Assembly (NCBI RefSeq): GCF_000259075.1 | Contig: NZ_AJKI01000016.1 | Location: 1-38,999 of the forward strand | Direction: 5' to 3' | DNA length: 38,999 nt | From: Marinilabilia salmonicolor JCM 21150 | GTDB taxonomy: Bacteria; Bacteroidota; Bacteroidia; Bacteroidales; Marinilabiliaceae | Shown here: one piece after another, positions 38,875-38,999 of the stretch | Numbering within the stretch: position 1 is the first letter of the stretch | Layout of the letters: each line of letters starts with the position of its first letter | Notes under the pieces: generated by a model | Database searches by the model: none | Seen by the model: the letters and a program-made list of their open reading frames with translations, nothing else | Told to the model about the DNA's origin: nothing | Program-made: the position numbers and the translations under genes

Positions 38875-38999
38875 ATTTTAAACATATTAAAAGGATGAAG
38901 AGAAAGTGTCGCATCGCCGGTGCTTTCTAATTTAATTTTCTAAGTACATGACAAAATATTTATACAATCATTAAACTCCTTGATATTTAAGGCATTCAT
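38875..38999. other. Window end, no gene seen
   Basis: The last 125 bases hold only AT-rich intergenic sequence and no supported feature. Confidence 0.5.

Overview
The window reads as a chromosomal stretch of a free-living, probably marine or sediment, member of the Bacteroidota, most likely near Marinilabiliales/Prolixibacteraceae. The grounds are a SusC/SusD pair, a type IX secretion C-terminal domain, Bacteroidota-restricted families (DUF6913-like, DUF3078-like, COG3014-like) and Bacteroidota-style lipoproteins. The lineage is inferred from gene content only.

Left part (1-8566). Two small exported coiled-coil proteins lie on the minus strand and flank a composite inverted-repeat element. 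A plus-strand run follows: two SDR oxidoreductases, NAD-dependent DNA ligase (ligA), a DUF6913-like protein, an LpoB-like lipoprotein and a COG3014-like lipoprotein. A bidirectional terminator at 8577-8617 separates this run from the next block.

Centre (8680-31266, all minus strand). This is a polysaccharide utilisation locus for beta-1,3-glucan (laminarin type). In transcription order it encodes SusC, SusD, a PKD-containing surface glycan-binding lipoprotein, PKD-GH16, GH3, a mutarotase-fold protein, a very large GH149-like beta-1,3-glucan phosphorylase, GH17, two GPH/MFS sugar symporters, a second GH16 and a GH5-CBM6-T9SS enzyme. The inferred scheme is that GH16 and GH5 cut glucan at the cell surface and SusCD with the binding protein import the oligosaccharides. 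GH3 and GH17 trim them in the periplasm. The symporters carry short oligosaccharides into the cytoplasm, where the phosphorylase releases glucose 1-phosphate. GH17 is interrupted by an amber codon exactly where the family's conserved Trp after E-x-G is expected. One symporter carries a roughly 125-residue insertion, predicted periplasmic, with a cadherin-like segment. Upstream of susC lies an array of AACTCA(C/T) heptamers phased at 11-bp steps, a good candidate activator site. No regulator gene for the locus is in the window.

Right part (31643-38874, plus strand). This holds a DUF389 membrane protein, an MscS channel, a DUF3078-like protein, agmatine deiminase and N-carbamoylputrescine amidase (putrescine synthesis) with a small unknown gene between them, and an SGNH-hydrolase lipoprotein.

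Non-coding structure is rich. Heptamer tandem arrays of a (T/C/A)TG(A/G)NNN type begin at or just after the stop codons of four plus-strand genes. There are two ~150-bp composite inverted-repeat elements with shared outer arms but different inner stems, and a separate 122-bp palindromic element. No tRNA, rRNA, CRISPR array, transposase or phage gene was seen.
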